This document shows, piece after piece, positions 63,880-64,000 of a stretch of DNA of 64,000 nt (position 1 is its first letter; each line of letters begins with the position of its first letter). The stretch is from Planktothricoides raciborskii GIHE-MW2 (lineage in GTDB: Bacteria; Cyanobacteriota; Cyanobacteriia; Cyanobacteriales; Laspinemataceae), in assembly GCF_040564635.1 (NCBI RefSeq), contig NZ_CP159837.1, forward strand, positions 4,141,001 through 4,205,000, given 5' to 3'. The position numbers were made by a program, and so were the translations under genes. The notes under the pieces are model-generated. The model ran no database searches, had not been told where the DNA came from, and worked only from the letters and a program-made list of their open reading frames with translations.

Positions 63880-64000
63880 AGACCGTAAAATTTGTTGAAT
63901 CTCCTCAAGTGAGTGAAAACCTATCTGGGTTTAATCAATGTATTTCTGGCTTAAAACCCAGTAAAAATATAGTGTAACCCAGGATAATTCGTCTAATTTG

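Larger units (their letters stand above)
62246..64000. other. Long spacer without genes
   Basis: 1.75 kb with no convincing coding frame or RNA gene. It holds a MITE copy (63130-63223), a tandem array (63377-63480), an inverted repeat (63844-63879) and AT-rich sequence. The right end may be the promoter region of a gene beyond the window. Confidence 0.6.

Overview
The window is cyanobacterial. The octamer GCGATCGC (HIP1) is scattered through genes and spacers. The set apcF (phycobilisome core), chlP, rpoZ, a DUF1818 gene, gap1 and glnA is typical of cyanobacteria. The many palindromic and heptamer repeats, group II introns and small toxin-antitoxin (TA) genes resemble filamentous, Oscillatoriales-type genomes; I cannot name the species from sequence alone.

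Region 1 (1-26.7 kb, all genes on +) is a surface-glycan cluster. It starts with an ABC exporter cut by the window edge. It holds a complete CMP-pseudaminic acid route: pseB, pseC, a pseG-pseH fusion, pseI and pseF. With it are a pseudaminic-associated methylase, a sugar amidotransferase with its own HisH and HisF partners, an rffA-type aminotransferase, an acyltransferase, a polyprenyl-phosphate sugar transferase with an EmrE-like flippase, a Wzy-like protein, several glycosyltransferases and epimerases. One methyltransferase is broken exactly at a run of seven G, as in phase-variable glycan genes. An internally deleted legB-like gene, a frameshifted hicA and a UPF0175/DUF3368 TA pair sit among the sugar genes.

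Region 2 (26.7-40.1 kb) is an accessory island: G-rich and hairpin repeats, two complete group II introns in tandem on the minus strand, six or more TA modules or remnants (FitAB/VapBC, HigBA, YefM-YoeB, an orphan VapB, a scarred vapBC copy, an antitoxin whose toxin is lost), two DUF29-family genes, a WecA-like sugar-phosphate transferase and a DNA methyltransferase relic. Small repeats repeatedly form the 3' ends or interiors of genes here, including a 65-bp palindrome-ended element inserted in frame with an 8-bp target duplication.

Region 3 (40.1-64 kb) is mostly core: glnA, apcF, tlyA, a GDP-mannose pair (cupin and manC), an LCP-family gene, rpoZ, DUF1818, tRNA-Pro(GGG), chlP, a thioredoxin-reductase-like flavoprotein, gap1 and an ATP-type pckA. 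It also carries two decayed genes at 44.6-46.8 kb, one an NB-ARC ATPase broken only by three in-frame TAA codons. An unusual 783-residue protein (54917-57268) joins a RyR domain, helical repeats, a SLOG-like nucleotide-binding domain and a divergent class III nucleotide cyclase; it is my best candidate for an undescribed signalling or defence protein. The last 1.75 kb holds only repeats.
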